Of a stretch of 64,000 nucleotides of DNA, positions 35,641 to 47,206 are shown piece by piece. Each line of letters starts with the position of its first letter. Position 1 is the first letter of the stretch. Source of the DNA: Carnegiea gigantea (lineage: Eukaryota > Streptophyta > Magnoliopsida > Caryophyllales > Cactaceae); assembly GCA_029747015.1 (NCBI GenBank), contig JAKOGI010000536.1:62001-126000 (forward strand), read 5' to 3'. The position numbers were made by a program, and so were the translations under genes. Below the pieces are notes generated by a model. It was not told the origin of the DNA and ran no database searches. It saw only the letters and a program-made list of their open reading frames with translations.

Positions 35641-36384
35641 CTGGAATCGTAGGGTCCTATCCTCATGTATTGTAAACCTGGGAGAGTTTCCTTTTCTAAA
35701 TTTTGCTTTATTCTTTGGAGTTCAATATCACTTTCTTGGTTCGCTCGAATCTCCTCCACTATGGAAGGCTCTAAGGTAAGTGCTGATAATTGAACATGTG
35801 CTCACCCATGGGACACTAGTTGAATTCTCAGGTCCTCAAGTTCTTTTAAGAAACTCAACTAAAAATCACCATAGTATTCGAGCAATATTGTGCTTTCCTA
35901 CTCAGGCCATCTGCTACAACATTTGCTTTTCCTAGATAATATTGAATTTGCAAATCATAATCCTTAAGCAGCTCCAGCCATCCTTCTGAGTGAAGATATA
36001 CTTCAAACTTTGATGGTCAGTATAAATCTTGCATAGTATTCCATATAAGTAATGTCTCCAAATTTTCAGCGCAAAGACCATGGTTGCTAACTCCAAGTCA
36101 TGGGTAGGATAGTTTTTCTCATAGGGCTTGAGCTGTCGAGAGGCATAAGCTACTACCTTATCTTCCTGCATCAGAACACACCCCAATCTGTTCTTTAAAG
36201 CATCACTATAAATGGTATACTCCTTACCTTCCATTCGTAGCATTAGGATAGGGGCAGTAGTTAATCGCTGTATTAGCTCTTGAACAGCTTTCTCACATTT
36301 TTCAGTCCACTCAATCTTGTTCGCTTTCTTCAGCAGATTGGTCATGGGTGAAGCTATTTTTGAAAAAACTTGACGAACCTTCAA
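35641..36384 (-). pseudogene. RNase H of level-3 element
   Basis: 35932-36384 carries the connection and RNase H domain: the acidic residue in TIYSDAL, E in [15 protein letters not shown], and D in [12 protein letters not shown]. The linker to integrase, 35641-35931, is readable in broken frames (ADALSR-like text is lost). The enzyme would remove RNA from the RNA:DNA hybrid during reverse transcription. Confidence 0.85.
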
Positions 36385-36399
36385 TAATAACCTACTAAA

Positions 36400-37250
36400 C
36401 CCAGAAAGCTTCTAATCTCAGTGATGTTAGTAGGCCTTGACCATTCTGTGATTACCTTCACCTTCGGGGGAACAACTTTGATTCCTTCCTTTGTAACTAC
36501 TTGTCCCAAGACACCACTTCTTCCAACCAAAACTCGCACTTCTTTAATTTGCCATAAAGTTGATGCTCCCTCAGTGTTTGTAACACCATCCTCAAATGAT
36601 CAGCATGTTCATCTCTATCCTTAGAATGGATAAGAATGTCATCTACGAACACCACCATAAATTTGTCTAGGTAGGGCTTGAAGACTCTGTTCATAAGCTC
36701 CATGAAGGGTGCGGGAGCATTGGTGAGACCAAATGGCATCACTGTAAACTCATAGTGACCATGCCTAGTTCTAAACATAGTCTTGGAGATGTCTTCAGGT
36801 TTAATCCTAAGTTGATGGTACCTTGACTACAAATCAATCTTAGAAAAAACTCCTGCTCCTTGCAATTGATCAAATAAGTCATCGATTCGTGGCAAAGGAT
36901 ATTCATTTTTGATGGTGATCTTGTTCAACCCCCTGTAGTCAATACACAGCCTTAAGGTTCCATCCTTTTTCTTTACAAACAACACTGGGGCACCCCACGG
37001 TGACACACTTGGCCTAATAAAGCCCTTCTACAATAGCTCATCTAATTGAAGCTTCAGTTCCTTAAGTTCAGTTGGGGCCATATGATATAGGGCTTTGGAA
37101 ATAGGTGGGGCATCAGGGATTAATTCAATTCCAAAATCAATTTCCCTCTGCGGGGGAAATCCTGGTAACTCTTCAGCTAAAATATCCTTAAATTCACATA
37201 ATACAGGAATATTTTTAGCCTTTTCTTCTTTTGCTTGGGTGTCAACAGCA
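36400..37250 (-). pseudogene. reverse transcriptase of level-3 element
   Basis: 36497-36778 carries [17 protein letters not shown] and the catalytic motif FVDDIL (YVDD class), intact. Upstream, about 36800-37050 reads [18 protein letters not shown] and [12 protein letters not shown], with an in-frame TAG in the KIDL-stop-SRYHQLR segment. The C-terminal thumb reads in broken frames towards 36400. One or two point changes separate this from an open frame. Confidence 0.88.
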
Positions 37251-37255
37251 TAACA

Positions 37256-37655
37256 TCAATATCCCATACACCTTTGACATAATAGCTTACTTGCTTTCAT
37301 AGCAAAAATCAAGGGATAGGATTTTTCCTCCCTCTGCCCATAGAAAAATACTTCTCTCCCTTTTTTATCTTTCAAAATAACCTTAAGATCCTCACAATCA
37401 ATCTTAGCTCCATAAGCCCGCAACCAATTCATTTCTAGAATGATGTCAAAATCAGACAAATCAAATTGAATCAAATCTATAAGAAAGGTGGTTCCACCAA
37501 TGGTAATGGGAACAAGTTTATAGGAGATAGGACATTCAATCACACAATTAGTGGGTTGCTTGATCCCATAATTGATTTTCGTCCTCGTATCTTCTAGGTT
37601 CAATTGCATGGCAGATCGGGTGGATATAAATGAATGAGTAGGACCCGAATCAAAT
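37256..37655 (-). pseudogene. aspartic protease of level-3 element
   Basis: The catalytic triad D-S-G is intact at 37643-37651 in LFDSGPTHSFIS, preceded by a TGA three codons upstream. The ORF 37256-37609 continues with the body and the ILEMNWL motif that replaces the usual ILGMDWL. It would cleave Gag-Pol. Confidence 0.83.
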
Positions 37656-37699
37656 AATCAACAAAATGGCTTTGAATTTAAAAAGAGAGTTCGAGTAAC

Positions 37700-38812
37700 T
37701 ACCGTACCAGAGGTGGTAGCTTCCTTCTTGCTCATTACATACGCCCATCCTACTACTGCAAGCCTTGGTGGTGGGGCCCCTTAGCGAGGTGGGGCCAAGG
37801 GTTTTGCTGCACCTTTGTCTACAACCTTCATCCTTCGGGGGTATGCAACAATCAGCTGCTTGGGACTTTTACACCACATGCACTTATTAGTTCCTACTTG
37901 GCACTCATGGGCGGCGTGATTTGTTCTGCCGCATTTCGCACAAGGCGCTGTTGAGCCTGCAGGACGGGTCTTGGGGGGAGCAGGAGTAGGTTTCTTCTGG
38001 TTCACACTGTCACTTGGAGTTCCTTGCTCAAACCCCTTTCTCTTTTGGTTGATTAGATTCTGTGCTTTCAACTCTATCTTTACTCGCTTCACTTCAGCCG
38101 CTAGCTCATATAGTTCTTAGTAAGTCAAAATTGGTTGTCTAGCTAACTGATTCTGAATAGAAGGCCAAACCCTCTTCAAACCTTCTCATCTTCAACCTTT
38201 CATATGATACAAACTCAGGAGCAAACCTAGATAATTCTGTGAACTTTCTGGCGTACTGCATTACAGTCATGGTGTAACTCATCTTCAGCTTCATAAACTC
38301 TTTCTCCTTTTACCTTTGGACCACAACTGGATAGAATTTTGCCCTCACCTCACTCAGGAATTTATTCCATGTGAACTCAGGCCCTACGAGCCTATCCTTA
38401 ACAGTATTCCATCAGATGTCAGCTTCACCGGTCAAATAATACATTTCAGTGTTTACGTTCTTTTCTTCTGTCACTTCTACCACTATAAAGATTTTCTCCA
38501 TTGCCCTTATCCATTCCTCCAATACTACTGGATCATAAGTTCTATCATAAACTTTAGGGCTACCCTATCTAGTAATTTATCCTCTTTAGGAGAGGTTTCA
38601 GTAGGTACTTGGGGAATTCGCTTTATCAATTTAGCTACTAAGGTCGGCCAGTAGTTCGGGTCCCTGGTGTTGTTAGCCAACTCAGAAGGAATCGGTGGCA
38701 TTTGGCCAAAATTTGGTGGCACATCAAGGGAGGCTTGGTCACTCGATCCCTAGCCATGATCCATGATTTCCTCTATATGAATCTCTGCAGTGATGTGCAC
38801 TGATTCGGACAT
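37700..38812 (-). pseudogene. gag of level-3 element
   Basis: The start is taken at the ATG at 38812 (MSESVHITAEIH). Reading through stops and frameshifts gives the retrotransposon gag domain around IRAMEKIF, YYLTGEAD and SRFVPEF-like text (38150-38560). The C-terminal part, 37781-38092, is basic and proline-rich and carries a CCHC knuckle plus a decayed second knuckle (C-MW-C-KSPK-Q-LIVA-Y). Confidence 0.83.
37901..37942 (-). other. intact CCHC zinc knuckle of level-3 gag
   Basis: C-AK-C-GRTN-H-AAHE-C is an exact C-x2-C-x4-H-x4-C. Confidence 0.85.
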
Positions 38813-39250
38813 TCTGATCATACATTAAATGAAACAATTCAATCACTGGAATACCCAAACATATAAGATAAGCATGCCCAACAAATACATTTAATATAAC
38901 TTAAAGATTATTGAAAACAAGCCCAAAGTTTCATTACATCATTTCATAACTGCTTATTTACATACATAACTGCCTGTTTATACACATGATCAGCAAAACA
39001 TACTACATCTAACTGACTAGGCAAAGTTAGTTTTAACTCTTACCTCAACCCCAAACACTAACTAGCCCCCAAGACACTAGTTCCGCCACATTACCAAAAA
39101 GAGAGATGGACTATGTCATCACAGTTGGAGAAGATTGGACTAACTATATACGATGTCATATCCTACACAAAATACATCCATCCAAACTGACCATGCCATA
39201 AACAAACAGGGCTCAAAAGAAAACTACTAACACCAACCCCTAGAACCATC
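38813..39250 (-). other. level-3 leader next to gag
   Basis: About 440 bases of AT-rich leader with no coding signal. It joins, across the level-4 insertion, to the stop codon of the leader ORF: the target 5-mer CGTTA provides the TAG. Confidence 0.6.
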
Positions 39251-39255
39251 TAACG

Positions 39256-42054
39256 TATAATAGCCCGATCCTAAATCATGTTTATTTATTTAATTAAGTC
39301 ATGTTATTAATTTTTTCACATTTATTTATCTTATTTAATCCTCCCAGTTGGGAGAATTCATTTGGGGCTCCAATTTGCAATTCGAGTTTCATTTACCGAA
39401 AATCTTCAGGAAAATCGATAGTAGGCCTTGATATTTATGATTTAAAAGATTCAATTATTTTTCATAACATCACAAAGATTTAGTTGCAAACTGCGGAAAA
39501 ATTTAATCGCATGTAGCTTAATTTTCTCTCCGAGCCCAAACGCATTTAGGCCCAATTTTGGCCCAATAAGTTGCTATAATTAAATTAAGCTAATTATCAT
39601 CATTTGTAGCTAATTATAATTAGCAAAATATATTTTAGGAGAGATTAAATTTCAGCTAAGAGAACTTTAGGCCATTTTCAACCAAGTAAACTCACTAAAT
39701 GATCAAAGCTCTTCTTTCTCTCTCTTTCTCTTCATTTCTGCTGGCCCCTTGCTGTCGTCCCCATGTTGCCAATTGCTGCACCTTTTCTGCTAGAAAACAC
39801 CTCCAGAAACACCACCATTTAGCCACCCCAACACCCCTCCAACCACCAGCCACTTCCCCCACCCTTCAAGCATTACCCACACCTCTCTTTTTCAGGCATC
39901 AAGTAATACCCCTCCCTATCTTGTTGTTTTTATTTGTGATTTGGATTTTGATTCTTGCTTTTGATTTTTGATCAAGTTATTTATATGGACACAAGAGTTA
40001 TTTTGATGTTTTAATGGTTGGATTATGCTTGAAAGTAAGTGATGTTTGAAGTAGTTCATGATCATGCAAGTTTAGGTGGTGATGATGGATTTTGATTGTT
40101 TTAAGTGAGATTTTGTGATCTTTGGTATTGGTAATAAATATCAATATGTTTATGCTAATTTATATAAGTTAGAGAGTGATTTTAATGGGTGGTTATGTCA
40201 AGAAAATCTTGCGAATAAGTGCTGTTATGCTATAAAAAGACCCAAAACAGGCGTGACTTTGGGAATAAACTCTTATTGATCGGCCTATCCACAAATTATG
40301 ATATTTGGTGCGTATCTAGAGCAGGATGTTAGCTTTCAATGGGCTCTAGAATTACCCAATTTCAAATTGTGTTGACAAAGTTATGACTAATTTACTGAAG
40401 ACTACACAGAATACATCGAAACTGGGAGCATATTTGAACAGGGGACTTTACAGAAAAACTGGTATTGATTGGGTCATTAGAAAATTGTGATTTTTGTGTG
40501 TAGATAGATCAATGAGTTATCTTTCAAATGCCTTTTGAATCGCCTTAATCCGAGTTCTGTGGAAAAAGTTATGGTCGTTTTACTACGGCTGCGCAGATTG
40601 GACTGAAATTGTGCATGTTTGTATTCTACCCTAATTTTAGGGACCTCACTATGTGAATCATGCCTTGTACCCTGAATAAAAGTTTTAGTGGACATTATGA
40701 GCTTTTCATATTAGGATTTTATATCTCACTTGGAGGTCAAGAGTGAAAGATATGAATTTTCTAAAGTAAACCTTCAAACGGTACTATGTGAAGAATGAAA
40801 TCAGTGCTTAACGGATCAAACAGAGGTTATTTGAGCCCTTATGAACCTCACGACACCCCTTGTGGCATTGAACCTTATGTTATACATTTTGGAATCATTA
40901 CACATTCTATTATCTATTTCAGAAACATTAGAAACCCATATTTCGTTTATTTCAATTGAAATCTTTTCATTGTCAACTCAATCATTCCAATGTGATCTAT
41001 TTTGTTTCAATTTGTTGTATTTCAAGTTCAATAACCTTAACTAATTCATTTTTCAGGTCATCTTGGTTTAACTTGCCTTATATTGAATCATTGGAATTAT
41101 AGAAGCCTTTTAACTAATCAATTTCCATTAAAGTTATAAATTATGTCAGTGAAGGTGGTTTACTAACTACATTTATCTTTAATGACATCTCTCAAATAGA
41201 AATGGTGCCTAGTCTATCATTTTCCTTTGTGCATACGTATTATCAAGTGAAATATCATTAAAAACTTCAGGTACGTCCATTGCCTGTATCTTTAGAAATC
41301 AGAGTGTATTTATCAACATTATTATGTTTTGGTAAGTACATCAATGAATCAGTTTGCACAGTGATTTATCAGTTAACTAGTGACCCCATCAGTTATCATC
41401 TATAGGGCACTAGCCCTTCAGTTACCCACGCAGCTTCAGGCCAGGTCCCCGATCGGCTTGGCAGGTGTACACATATCTATAGATCGTAATAGTATCAAGG
41501 GGTTCACTATCAGATAATAAGTAGCAATACAATTTTACATTCATCTCATTTACTGTTTTAACTTAAATTAAATTACAAAGCGGCCGCCCAAACAATTTAT
41601 TTAGAGATCATTTAATAATTCAGGATTGCATGTACTGAGTTTCTGCTCATAGTTTGAAATATTTTTCATATTTTATTTTAGGCAAATGCTCAGAGAATTG
41701 CCGTCATGCTAGCAAATCAATTGAAGAGAATAAGTGGAGTAAGAAAATCCGGATAGATCAGAAGTAATGCAGTATATGCATACTTTAAAGTTGTATTTTG
41801 AATTTTTCTATGGATGAAAATGTAGACTATATGGTGATTTATTTTACTATGATTTATAAACCTTTCATTGGTTAACACTTGATGTGAGTGTATGTTGAGG
41901 TTATGCTTAACTATTTTATTTATAGTGCTCATGTTTCAAGCCTTGTCCTTTTTGGATGGCGATAACGCCCCTATTATTGGGTTATCAGATTATAATTGAG
42001 GAATTATTAAGGTTAATAAAAACAGTGAAACATGTTTAATTTGGGGGCGTCACA
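39256..42054 (+). repeat. 5' LTR of level-4 element
   Basis: Starts TATAATAGCCCGATCC (TG decayed to TA) and ends GGGGGCGTCACA, 2799 bp, next to the PBS. Read in reverse it matches the level-3 LTRs at both ends (AGCCCGACC..., ...TTGGGGGC) and internally. A short proline- and leucine-rich ORF at 39699-39971 is not kept open in the other LTR. Confidence 0.92.
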
Positions 42055-42058
42055 GATT

Positions 42059-42070
42059 TGGTATCAGAGC
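42059..42070 (+). other. primer binding site (initiator tRNA-Met)
   Basis: TGGTATCAGAGC is a perfect match to the common plant PBS, four bases after the LTR end. Confidence 0.88.
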
Positions 42071-44020
42071 TAGGTTGAGATTTTTTTTATGGGATATGGA
42101 GTATGGAGTTAAGATACTGAGAAAGTTGGTTAGTGAGGAATGAGGACTATTATGATATCCTTAGAGATTTGTGACACTGGTAATGTCTACTTATCTCAAG
42201 CATATTCTACTCGTATATTCTTCTTTATCAGATGGATCCATACAATGCGTATATAGTTTAATCTTAAGCATCTGATTTGAAGGTGATTTTGAATAACAAG
42301 TTAAAGGTGTTCCAATGCATTCAGGCATGTATGGCCATATGAGCCAACCATCTGAATGGTATGTCGTCCTTTAGCTGGAATTGTTTATTTTTGGGATGTA
42401 AACCCTTGTACTCCGGGCGTATGGCCTGTAGAGTTATGGTCTCCGGTGCGTAGCCATTGAGCTTGATTTGATATCCTTTTGTACTTCTATTCAATGCAGG
42501 AGATGTGACGTAAGGCTTTAAGCCTGAAAAATGGCCAGTTTGCAGGCGAAACTCTGCCCGTTTCGCACCAAAAATTTAAGAATCACTAACACTCCTAGCT
42601 CTAGGGTTGGGGTTTATTACAGACGTGTCCTATGAGATGCCCTTGACTCATTTTGAGGTTAAATGCATAGGGAAAACCAAGTATGGGCAGAATATACAAG
42701 TTCAATAAACTTAACAGTTTTGATCAACGCACAAGGACCGACCTTGAGGTAACTTTTATCCATGATCACCATGATTTATGCAAGGATTTTCCATCCTGAC
42801 TTTAAGTTCAGGGAGATATCTTTCATATGAAACAAGCTTCAAGTGGATTGGAGGTCACTTGATTTATTCAAAACTATTGGACAAGTCAAAGTCTACAAAT
42901 TGGGCAGAATCCTAATGCACAAGGTCTGAATTTTGTCCACTTACAGCCTATGCATTCCATCAGATAAAGATGTTTTAGTCATTCTATGTTAAAGTACAGA
43001 AAGTAAGCTTTCCAATGACCCATGTTATAGCACATTTGGAGACCAGTGGCCAATGAAATTCAGCCTATAAGTCTAACGGTATGGACTATTCAAGTCAGTG
43101 GGTACCTATAATTTTGAGCTTATATTTCCTCTCATATGGGTGTCATTTTGTGTGTTTCCTGGATCCAAGTGGCAATTACTTCAATATGCTTTATTGATTG
43201 CAGATATTTTCTTCTATAACTCAAACATTTCATCTAAGTGAGCTATATGGGGGGTTCTTGATGTAGTATCCCCTGAATTGTAGGATTTTAAAGAGGCTTG
43301 TTCTATGGTACATAAGTTTGAAACCATTGACTACCGACGATTCCATACAAGAGAAACCAAGGACACATTAGAGAGACATTTTGCTTCAATCCATTGCAAT
43401 TTAAGACTTGCTTAAATTGCCCAAACTCTTGCAAGCAGTCCATTGACTCCACCTCCATTTGTGAAGTAGATATAAGCCTAGAAAATATTTCACTGTACCT
43501 TCTGGTAACATACCATCTACCATTGTCCTTGTTGGATTATCAACTGTTGGATACTCCTCACTTTGACCAGGAACTTCATCTTTTTGTCTTCATGGCATCT
43601 CCCCATCCAGTTGCATCATCATTCACTCTCATGTCATATCTTCATCAGTTCTGATCACTTTTTCCTGTTTTTAAGAGACCAATTACTGCTAGTAGCTAGT
43701 TTATGATTGGGATGCACCTATGTCAATAGATGATAATTTTATAACACGCCTGAACAGAATGTAGATCTTAACTACACTTTTTATAGGGGTTGATTGTTGT
43801 CTGACTTGTGGAATTCATTTGCTAAGGGAAACGCGATGCGTCTGCCCTTTTTAGCTGATTCAACCTCAGTTTCCCATTGAAGATCACTTTTATGAAGCTT
43901 AAGTTGGACAATCAAAATCTTTGTCGTGCATTTGGACTGCATCAGTGAGAAGTTTTGATGGGTTACTACCCCTTGGAAAAAAATATCTTCAACTGATTCA
44001 AACTAAAGAACTCTAGAGTA
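42071..44020 (+). other. long leader of level-4 element with remnant of leader-ORF start
   Basis: The first 160 bases resemble the level-3 leader and reach ATGGATCCATAC at 42232, which aligns with the start of the level-3 leader ORF but stops after nine codons. The next 1.7 kb shares nothing obvious with level 3 and holds no coding domain I can name. It is either unrelated inserted DNA or a diverged leader. Confidence 0.6.
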
Positions 44021-44420
44021 GAAAGTATAACCCAGTGGAACCTGAAGAATGGATTCGAGGAATGGAGGAAGTTTTCACTATAGTAGAGATTCCAGGTGAT
44101 AAAAGATTGAACATTGGAACATTTTATCTAACTGGTGAAACTGATATTTGGTGGAACATTGTTAAGAATAGGCTCTTAGGGCCTGACTTCACTTCGAGTA
44201 GCTTTCTAGAAGAACTAACCACAACACTCCGGATTACTGAGTGGGAACTCACAAATGCACATGGTGCGGCAGCCCAAAGCACCTCATCGCTGCCTGTTCC
44301 CGAAAACTGAAGGCTGTAGATAAGGGCTCTCACTTTTAAGGCCCGCAGCTGTAGGAAAGGCTTATGTATTGAGCAAGAAGAAAGCTGCCATCTCTAGTGC
44401 AGTAGTTACTGAACCTCTCT
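44021..44420 (+). pseudogene. gag of level-4 element, internally deleted
   Basis: 44035-44230 reads EEWIRGMEEVF and TFYLTGETDIWWNIVKNRLL, the gag domain. It then jumps directly to the C-terminal second zinc knuckle, missing the middle of the domain and the first knuckle. Past the knuckle, text such as KLKAVDKG continues in the knuckle's frame. Confidence 0.8.
44256..44297 (+). other. intact second CCHC knuckle of level-4 gag
   Basis: C-TW-C-GSPK-H-LIAA-C. The matching knuckle in level 3 has lost its His and last Cys, so this copy shows the ancestral state. Confidence 0.8.
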
Positions 44421-44444
44421 TTTAATTTCGAAGCCATTTTATCT

Positions 44445-44850
44445 ATTAATTGATTCAGTTGCCACTCATTCATTTATATTCACACGATCTGCCATGCAAG
44501 TGAACCTTGAGAATAAGAAGGCAGAAACCAATTATGGAATCAAGTTATCCAATGACTCTGGAATTGAGTGTTCTACATCTCATAAATTTATTTCAATTAC
44601 TATTGGTGAGATAGTTTCCCCTGAAATTCTGATTCAATTTGACTCGTGAGACTTTAATATCATTTTGGAAATGATCTAGTTGTGTACTTATGGGGTCAAG
44701 ATAGGTTGTGATGACCCTAAGGTTATTCCAAGAGATGAACAAGGGAGACAAATATGTTTTATGGTCAAAGAGAGGAAAAACCTTGTCCTTTAAATTCTGT
44801 TATAAAAGCAAGTGAGCTCTTATATCAAGGATATATTGTGTATTGGCGTT
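44445..44850 (+). pseudogene. aspartic protease of level-4 element
   Basis: Reads ATHSFIFTRSAMQVNLE and later ITIGE and an IILEM motif, in the same order as the level-3 protease; the triad itself is altered (GATTCAGTT in place of GATTCGGGT). Several stops occur. Confidence 0.7.
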
Positions 44851-44952
44851 ATGCTATTAACATTTAACCTAAGGAAGAAAAAGTAGAAGATATCCCTAGA
44901 GTTAGTGGATTCAGAGATGTTTTCCTAAAGAATTACCAGGAGTGCTCTGCAA

Positions 44953-45570
44953 ATGGAAATTGGTTATGAGATTGAATTAATCTCTGAAGCTCAATCTATC
45001 TCTAAAGGCCTATATCGTATAGCCACAACAAAGCTTAGAAAACTGAAAATTCAATTAGATGAGCTATTACAGAAGGGATTTATCAGACCATCTAAGTGTT
45101 CCTCTATGGGATACCCAGTTCTTTTCGCAAAGAAAAAGAATGGAACCCTGAGGTTATGTATTAATTTTAGAAAGCTGAACAAGATCACCATCAAAAACAA
45201 ATATCCATCACCCTAAGTACGTGACTTATTTGATCAACTGCAAAGAACATGAGTCGTATATAAGACTGATTTGAGGTTAGCGTACCATCAACTTAGCATT
45301 ATCTCTTAATACCTTATCAAAACCACACTACGGACCATGTTTGGGTCATGATGAATTCACTGTGATGCCTTTTGGCCTAATCAATGGCCCGGCGGCTTTT
45401 ATGGATCTTATGAATAGAGTTTCAGACCATATCTAGACAAGTTGTGATGGTGTTTATAAAAGATATCTTGAAATATTCCAAGGACAAAGATGAGCATACT
45501 GTTCATTTGAGGATAGTGCTGCAAACCTTAAAGGAACATCAATTATATAACAAATACAAGAAGCATCAGT
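44953..45570 (+). pseudogene. reverse transcriptase of level-4 element
   Basis: 44953-45216 reads the RT N-terminal part ([32 protein letters not shown]). After a stop and shifts it reads [20 protein letters not shown]. The catalytic box reads F-I-K-D-I-L where FVDDIL is expected, so the active site is destroyed. Confidence 0.8.
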
Positions 45571-46240
45571 GTTAGTTAGAAGCAATGGTATTTATGGAGC
45601 ATATGGTTTTAAAGGAAGAGATTAAGGTTGAACTGCAAAAGGGTGAAAGCAGTTACAAAGTACCCAACACCCACCAATGCATTGAAACTAGAAACTGTTT
45701 GAGTTTAGCAGAGAATTATCGAGTTCCGGAAGGATTTGACAAATATTGTCTTCCCTGGCCAATTTGTTGAATGAAGCTACAAAGTTAGTAAGAAGATAAA
45801 CTGGTGGCTTATTCCTCCTAGCAACTCAAGTCTTATGAGAAGAATTACCCTACCCCTTTCTGTAGTTTTTACATTGAAAATTTAGAGACATTGCTTATAT
45901 GGGGTACCATGCAGAATCAATACTGATCATCAAATCTTGAAGTACATCTTCACTCAAAAGAAGCTCAATCTACATGAAACATCAGTTTTGGCAGATCCAA
46001 TGTCAACCAAGAAAGGGAAATGTTATAGCAGATGCCCTGAATAGGAAGGCACAACATACCTTCATTACTATTGTGATTACTCAACTTAATCTCTTCAAAG
46101 AGGTTGAGGACTTAGACATTCAATTAGTGTCGCATAGAAAGGCGAATGTTCAATTGCTGGTACATATCTTACAGTCCTCCCTAATGGTGGAAATTAGAGT
46201 GAATCAGGATACTTATCCCGAGCTCCAAAGAATAAAGTAG
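45571..46240 (+). pseudogene. RNase H and linker of level-4 element
   Basis: Broken frames read AYSS-type and KSYEKNY-like text near 45810-45850, TDHQILKYIF near 45925, and, at 45974-46240, NVIADALNRKAQHT, which is the ADALSR motif at the RNase H/integrase junction. Confidence 0.65.
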
Positions 46241-47115
46241 GATCTTGAGAAAGGGATTCAATTTCAATGGACTTTGTCATGGGATTCCTTCAGATATAGT
46301 GTCTGATAGAGATAAAGGATTTAAAGCCTGATTTAGCAAGCGCTTCAAAGAATCTTTGGAACTAGATTGAACTTTAGTAGTTCTTATCACCCTAAAATGG
46401 ATGGGCAAGCATTTAAAAATATCAATGGATCAACTCTTCTAAGTTGGAGCCTATGGTACTTCACGACCAATGATCAACCTTTGTATTTGAAAAAAAAAAG
46501 TATGGAACTCCTAGCGGTCGACATTGTGATAGCACCAGCAGAAAATCTTACATGAAATATCAGGATAAAATGACAGCAGATACTGACGACAAAATCATCT
46601 TTTGGGTCATGAAGATCTTCTCTAGCATTCAATAAGGTGACACATGTCAGAAGATTCTTGAAAATATAATATTGGAACCAACAGAAAAGCTATGTTGATA
46701 AATGAAGGAGATTCTCGGAATTTCAGGTATATGATAGGGCTTTTCAGAAAGTTATGCCAACTAAGGATGCAAGTAGGTTGAACTGCAAACTAAATTAAGG
46801 CCAAGATCTATTGGACCGTACAAGTTCATTGAAAAGTTGAATCCCATAGCTTGCCAACTAGATCTGTCTATATACCTCAAACACGTGCATAACGTGTTCC
46901 TTAACTCATAACTCAGGCAGTACATTTCAGATCCTGACCATGCTGTCATAATTAAATCCATTGCGATCGTTCAGGGTCTTGTGTTTCAAGAACACCCAAT
47001 TCAGATGTTGGATCACAGGATTAGGCAGTTAAGAATCAAGCAGATACCTTCAATCAAATTGCTTTGGGCAAATCATACCTCCTCAGAAGCTACTTGGGAA
47101 ACTGAGTAAGAATGG
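46241..47115 (+). pseudogene. integrase and chromodomain-like tail of level-4 element, with deletion
   Basis: The HHCC motif and first catalytic region are missing. SDRDKGF-like and YHPKMDG text remain (46290-46410). 46780-47110 reads GPYKFIEKLNPIA, a FxNSxLRQY-like stretch, EHPIQMLDHRIRQL and LWANHTSSEATWE, that is the GPY module and the chromodomain-like tail including the Trp lost past the stop in level 3. Confidence 0.75.
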
Positions 47116-47191
47116 AAAGCCAAGTGCTCATATTTATTTGAGATCACCTTATATGATCATCAAAGTTCATAAGTTTTGAGGACGAAACTCT

Positions 47192-47205
47192 TTAAGGGGG
47201 GAAAA
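47192..47205 (+). other. polypurine tract of level-4 element
   Basis: AAGGGGGGAAAA directly precedes the LTR and follows the conserved GAGGACGAAACTC. Confidence 0.85.
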
Positions 47206-47206
47206 C

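Noticed and set aside
39699..39971. Proline/leucine-rich ORF in the level-4 LTR
   Set aside because: It lies inside an LTR; the matching region in the second LTR (about 47650-47880) is interrupted by a stop, and no family resemblance was seen.
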